From: Pseudomonas serbica | GTDB taxonomy: Bacteria > Pseudomonadota > Gammaproteobacteria > Pseudomonadales > Pseudomonadaceae | Reading direction: 5' to 3' | DNA length: 64,000 nt | NCBI RefSeq assembly: GCF_028823535.1 | Contig: NZ_JAQIYM010000001.1 | Coordinates: forward strand, 434,001 to 498,000 | Shown here: positions 62,225 to 64,000 of the stretch, in pieces | Numbering within the stretch: position 1 is the stretch's first letter | Layout of the letters: each line of letters begins with the position of its first letter | Made by a program: the position numbers and the translations under genes | Notes under the pieces: model-generated | What the model was told of the DNA's origin: nothing | Seen by the model: the letters and a program-made list of their open reading frames with translations, nothing else | Databases searched by the model: none

Positions 62225-63484
62225 TCACCCCAAGTAACGTACTGCACTATTGCCTCTACCAAGAACAACTATTTTGTTATCGACCGTCAACTCGCTGCTG
62301 CGAACACCTACCTGTCCAAGTGCGCGGAAGACAACCCACCCTTCGTCTCCAAAAGTCAGATCGAGAGAGCCGGTAAGGTCATAACGAGCAGCGACCAAGT
62401 AACCAGCATCGCCAGGTCCGGTGACGATGATCTTTTTATCTTGCTGCAGGACACAACTAGAAAATAACAAATCTGACAATAAATCGGCGTACAACGGCTC
62501 CCCTTTGTTGAAAATCAGATTAAAGCTACCGCTAGCATTTAGAACGGTTATCAACCCTTGATTTGCACCGTCTTTTTTAGCTTCGCCAGACGCTATAATC
62601 AGCCCATCGTCTCTTACCGCCAAAGAAGTAACAATAGACTTTCGGTCATCAGCTTTACTGCGAATCAGCACTGTTCCACGGTCGCCGAATGAGGTATCAG
62701 CACTTCCACTTTGGTTATAGCGAATAACAAAGGCATCACCCAGGAAGCCACCAACGGGGAAAGTCGTCGCACCGACTAATACGCCGTCCCCATGGACTGC
62801 CAAAGACCCGAGGCGAATGCTAAAACCATCGTCTTGTGCCCTAAGCACGGTGTAACCGCCATTGAAGGTCTCATCCAGCGAACCGTCTTCATCAAGGCGA
62901 AAAACTATTCCCTTGAAACCTTCATCATCGGTGGTAATACCCGCGCTCAAATAGATTTTTGCGTGTAGCTCGGAAAAAGCCAACCATTCCTCGGAAAAAA
63001 AGTTACCCTCCGCACTGTTTTCCCTTTCACTGCCATTAAAAAACCTGACGCCACTTTCAATACTGGCGCCAGCAACATCTGCAATATTAATCGTGGCGAT
63101 GCCGTTATCACCAAAAGAATTATCAAAACTTCCGTCTTCTAGCAACCGAATGATATATTTCTTGGTACTGACCGCACCCGTCTGGTAGGCTGCGATCAGG
63201 TATTTCCCACTGTTTAATGCAACAATTCGTCTGGGAAACATACCAAGTCCGCGAATAGGCAGCTCAACCACACCGCGCTCCCCGAACGACTCATCAAACT
63301 CTCCCGCCTCATTAAACCTTGCCACCGTAAATTTCTTTTGGTGGTTCGATCCTGTTACAACGATCAATTTCTTATCCGGCAGAGCGGCCATCCCGCGTGT
63401 CATGTCCGGCAGTTCTCCCAGGCCACCGTTACCAAAGGAAAGATCAAGATTGCCCGCGGTTGCCGCGCCTGATACCTGAATCAT
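62225..63484 (-). CDS. Delta-60 repeat protein (beta-propeller-like), AT-rich accessory gene
   Basis: A 419-residue protein made of about seven repeats, each ending in the delta-60 signature LDxSFGxxG: NLDLSFGNGG, EFDESFGERG, SFDNSFGDNG, SLDETFNGGY, SADTSFGDRG, SFNLIFNKGE and SLDLTFGDEG. Spacing is roughly 50-60 residues, so a seven-bladed beta-propeller is plausible. No signal peptide or enzyme motif is seen. The start has GGAG seven bases upstream. Base composition and codon use are clearly more AT-rich than in all neighbours, indicating recent acquisition. Such repeats occur in secreted and insecticidal-type proteins of Pseudomonas, but no function is assigned here. Confidence 0.82.
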   Translation of the reverse strand: MIQVSGAATAGNLDLSFGNGGLGELPDMTRGMAALPDKKLIVVTGSNHQKKFTVARFNEAGEFDESFGERGVVELPIRGLGMFPRRIVALNSGKYLIAAYQTGAVSTKKYIIRLLEDGSFDNSFGDNGIATINIADVAGASIESGVRFFNGSERENSAEGNFFSEEWLAFSELHAKIYLSAGITTDDEGFKGIVFRLDEDGSLDETFNGGYTVLRAQDDGFSIRLGSLAVHGDGVLVGATTFPVGGFLGDAFVIRYNQSGSADTSFGDRGTVLIRSKADDRKSIVTSLAVRDDGLIIASGEAKKDGANQGLITVLNASGSFNLIFNKGEPLYADLLSDLLFSSCVLQQDKKIIVTGPGDAGYLVAARYDLTGSLDLTFGDEGWVVFRALGQVGVRSSELTVDNKIVVLGRGNSAVRYLG

Positions 63485-63591
63485 GATTTTGCTCCATCAA
63501 GTTGTCTGAGAGATCCACCATGGATCTCAAGCTTGAGTAGAACACCACGCACACAATTCGCCACCTGACAGAAATAACAGTCAGAGTGTCG

Positions 63592-63966
63592 TTAACGGAC
63601 CTTTTTCGGCTTCAAATACTTGGTCAACCCCTGAAACCAGATCACTAGCGCCGGGTTGCCCTTGATCTGAATCGACTTGTCCTGGATCCCCGTCATGAAC
63701 GCCAGCTGCTTGTTCTTGGCCTGCATCGTGGCAAAGCCGTAGGCGGCGTCCTTGAAGGCAATCGCAAACGCCGGTTCGGCGTGCACACCCGCCTTGCTGG
63801 TAATGCGCTGATCTTTAACCTGGTAGTGCCGCGCGACTTTCCCGTCCAGGGTCTGCAGCTGAAACACCAACGCCTTGTCACCTAACTGCTGCTGGAACGC
63901 AGGATTGGAGCGACTGGCCCTGCCCATCATTACACCCAGCATCCACAGCAGAAAACGAAATTTCAT
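63592..63966 (-). CDS. SCP2-like small protein (helicase-neighbour hypothetical)
   Basis: A 124-residue protein with a hydrophobic N-terminus (MKFRFLLWMLGVMMGRAS) and a beta-alpha domain reading like an SCP2 sterol-binding fold: ALVFQLQTLDGKVARHYQVK, FAIAFKDAAYGFATM and QIKGNPALVIWFQGLTKY. Pseudomonas genomes carry a similar small protein near here. The ligand is unknown. ATG 63966 is chosen because GAGG lies eight bases upstream; the GTG at 63972 is only two bases from it. Composition is typical, unlike the neighbouring repeat gene. Confidence 0.7.
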   Translation of the reverse strand: MKFRFLLWMLGVMMGRASRSNPAFQQQLGDKALVFQLQTLDGKVARHYQVKDQRITSKAGVHAEPAFAIAFKDAAYGFATMQAKNKQLAFMTGIQDKSIQIKGNPALVIWFQGLTKYLKPKKVR

Positions 63967-64000
63967 GCGCACAGCCTCAAGAGATAAATGAACGGCCGGC

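Noticed and set aside
62198..62467. Plus-strand 89-codon frame opposite the delta-60 gene
   Set aside because: It overlaps the HDOD terminator and the antisense of the repeat gene, and has no ribosome site or homology that I recognise.

Overview
The window reads as a chromosomal segment of a fluorescent-group Pseudomonas. The evidence is high GC, Pseudomonas-type REP inverted repeats between genes, and a gene order that matches, from memory, the stretch of the P. aeruginosa chromosome running from about PA5293 to PA5346: LysR-MATE-proE-rep-xpt, cytochrome c5-pauR-dadX-dadA-dadR-pauB, kauB, rpmG-rpmB, radC-coaBC-dut-algC-argB, pyrE/crc, rph-yicC-gmk-rpoZ-spoT-ridA, oxyR-recG-HDOD. No rRNA, tRNA, CRISPR array, insertion sequence or prophage was seen.

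Layout. Positions 1-8937 hold the most unusual block. It is a co-directional run that resembles the PpkA/TagTSRQ threonine-phosphorylation module of type VI secretion: a left-truncated membrane protein, a secreted von Willebrand A (VWA) protein like the C-terminal half of PpkA, an ABC ATPase (TagT-like), an FtsX permease (TagS-like), a formylglycine-enzyme-fold protein (TagR-like), two coiled-coil lipoproteins and a second VWA protein on a TonB-like proline-rich arm. No secretion-apparatus gene is visible, so the module is either the end of a type VI cluster to the left or a stand-alone envelope-signalling system. Positions 8969-18766 carry a LysR/MATE pair, a c-di-GMP phosphodiesterase (proE), rep helicase, xpt, a CoA hydrolase/transferase and cytochrome c5. 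Positions 18937-26675 concern D-alanine and polyamine catabolism and its control (pauR, dadX, dadA, dadR, pauB-like oxidase), plus a MocR regulator. Positions 26696-31164 are a minus-strand chaperone-usher fimbrial operon of DUF1120 type. Positions 31586-39894 hold a cardiolipin-synthase-like lipoprotein, an MFS carrier, kauB, a cupin, rpmG-rpmB, a dipeptide-binding protein and radC.

Positions 40030-54160 are core housekeeping: coenzyme A and dUTP metabolism, the AlgC phosphomannomutase, arginine and pyrimidine synthesis, the Crc regulator, a GltS glutamate carrier, RNA processing (rph, yicC), gmk, and the rpoZ-spoT stringent-response genes followed by ridA. Positions 55332-57487 are the exbB-exbD-tonB energy-transduction operon. 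OxyR, RecG and an HDOD protein follow. The right end (62225-63484) is a visibly AT-richer accessory gene with seven delta-60-type repeats.

The genes connect in several ways. L-alanine is racemised by DadX and D-alanine oxidised by DadA under DadR; PauR, the putative glutamylpolyamine oxidase and KauB form a dispersed polyamine regulon. SpoT, RpoZ and Gmk sit together around guanine-nucleotide metabolism. Many intergenic ends are sealed by strong hairpins or paired REP elements, in two sequence classes and two relative orientations. Starts were chosen from Shine-Dalgarno spacing and family length, and they differ from the longest open frame for about twenty genes.
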